Source: Paracoccaceae bacterium
Lineage (GTDB): Bacteria; Pseudomonadota; Alphaproteobacteria; Rhodobacterales; Rhodobacteraceae
Reading direction: 5' to 3'
Assembly: GCA_009922885.1 (NCBI GenBank)
Contig: RFUP01000136.1
Coordinates: 1-6,450 of the forward strand
Length of the DNA stretch: 6,450 nucleotides
Shown here one piece after another: positions 6,110-6,450 of this stretch. A program made the position numbers and the translations under genes. Position 1 is the first letter of the stretch. Each line of letters opens with the position of its first letter. Under the pieces are notes generated by a model. The model was not told where the DNA came from and made no database searches. It saw only the letters and a program-made list of their open reading frames with translations.

Positions 6110-6450
6110 TTACGGCGCACGCAGCAAGGCCACCTGCTGCAGGTCAAGTGCGCTATCGGCGGCAAAGCTGGCCATTTCCGCGCCATTTGCCAGCAAGACC
6201 AGCCTGCCATCGGCAGGCTCTAGCTGCAGCTCGGGCGGAGTTGTGCCTTGGTAAAACACCACCAGCAGGTCTTCGCCCGCGTCAAACCCGTGCACGGTGA
6301 CAGGGCTTTCCAGCCATTGGCCCAAAAACAGGGTATCGGCCCCCGGGCCGGTATCGACATGGTCGCCGGTGCCGGGCGTGATGCTGTCTTGGCCGGTGCC
6401 CCCGTTCAAAAAATCAGTCGTTTCGTCACTATCAACGATGATGTCGTTGC
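6110..6450 (-). CDS. RTX-like calcium-binding protein, C-terminal fragment (start lies beyond the right edge)
   Basis: The frame is open from the right edge to a TAA at 6110-6112 and gives about 113 visible codons. The TTG at 6407-6409 looks like a start but is internal, since the frame continues upstream as NDIIVDSDETTDF. The protein shows degenerate glycine/aspartate nonapeptides of the haemolysin type (GGTGQDSIT, PGTGDHVD, TGPGADTLF). In this family such turns bind Ca2+ in a parallel beta-roll and mark substrates of type I secretion. After them comes a C-terminal module of about 70 residues with VTVHGFDAGEDLLVVFYQG and a final hydrophobic LDLQQVALLRAP, resembling the tails of many Rhodobacteraceae RTX proteins. 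Such tails usually carry the uncleaved secretion signal. No catalytic domain is visible, so the activity (protease, lipase, adhesin or other) cannot be told. It is convergent with lolA and belongs to a separate transcription unit. Confidence 0.78.
   Translation of the reverse strand, partial: NDIIVDSDETTDFLNGGTGQDSITPGTGDHVDTGPGADTLFLGQWLESPVTVHGFDAGEDLLVVFYQGTTPPELQLEPADGRLVLLANGAEMASFAADSALDLQQVALLRAP
6121..6140. other. Hairpin just past the lolA stop, inside the 3' end of the RTX gene
   Basis: GCAGCA (6121-6126) pairs with TGCTGC (6135-6140) across an 8-base loop. A second small stem, GCGCC (6091-6095) with GGCGC (6102-6106), lies inside the lolA end. Neither has a T-run on either strand. 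They might slow converging polymerases or protect 3' ends, but they are not canonical terminators. Confidence 0.22.
6323..6403 (-). repeat. Degenerate RTX nonapeptide repeats (three units)
   Basis: Read on the minus strand, these 27 codons hold three GGxGxDxUx-like units with phases of 9, 8 and 9 residues: GGTGQDSIT, PGTGDHVD and TGPGADTLF, plus a final Leu. The first keeps the full Gly-Gly-x-Gly-x-Asp core, while the middle one has His in place of the liganding Asp. The preceding NDIIVDSDE suggests that more repeats lie beyond the right edge. Confidence 0.65.

Noticed and set aside
6407..6409. TTG as the start of a 99-residue minus-strand protein
   Set aside because: The frame stays open to the right edge and continues the repeat-like sequence, so this TTG is an internal Leu codon and the gene is truncated by the window.
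1..6450. An undescribed defence, mobile or biosynthetic system
   Set aside because: All plus-strand genes are recognisable housekeeping families. There are no direct-repeat arrays, insertion-sequence ends, integrases, tRNA-anchored junctions or unknown gene clusters.

Overview
The window looks like a chromosomal housekeeping stretch from an alphaproteobacterium, most likely of the Rhodobacterales (Roseobacter/Rhodobacter group). The grounds are high GC content with GC-rich third positions, an FtsK motor of the alphaproteobacterial type, the neighbouring pair ftsK-lolA, a DapC-like aminotransferase before ftsK, and an RTX-type protein tail of the kind common in roseobacters. I saw no GANTC site anywhere in the 6450 bases. 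That fits an alphaproteobacterial genome in which the CcrM methylation site is rare. The taxonomic call is an inference from protein character, not from a search.

Layout, left to right. Bases 1-1079 hold the C-terminal three quarters of an amidase-signature hydrolase, cut by the left edge. A short hairpin with a T-run (1086-1112) ends it, and a weak sigma-70-like promoter (1114-1142) follows at once. Bases 1186-2367 encode a complete class I/II PLP aminotransferase, best matched by memory to N-succinyldiaminopimelate aminotransferase (DapC). After a 41-base AT-rich gap comes a complete 1002-residue FtsK DNA translocase (2409-5417). A 9-bp hairpin plus T-run overlaps the ftsK stop codon. After an 80-base GC-rich, hairpin-prone spacer comes lolA (5498-6109), the periplasmic lipoprotein carrier. 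On the minus strand, abutting the lolA stop codon with no spacer, is the C-terminal end of an RTX-like calcium-binding protein (6110-6450) that runs off the right edge.

The four plus-strand genes do not form one pathway. FtsK works at the division septum in chromosome segregation, and LolA moves lipoproteins across the periplasm. DapC, if the call is right, feeds lysine and the diaminopimelate of peptidoglycan, so these three share a loose envelope and division theme. The amidase has no visible link to them. The RTX protein would be a secreted or surface product with its own transcription unit.

I found no mobile element, tRNA, rRNA, CRISPR array, phage or defence gene, and no convincing undescribed system. 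The points worth a second look are modest: the GANTC void, the overlapping alternative hairpins at the ftsK end, the Tyr/Gly/Asp-rich FtsK linker, and the zero-spacing convergent junction of lolA with the RTX gene.
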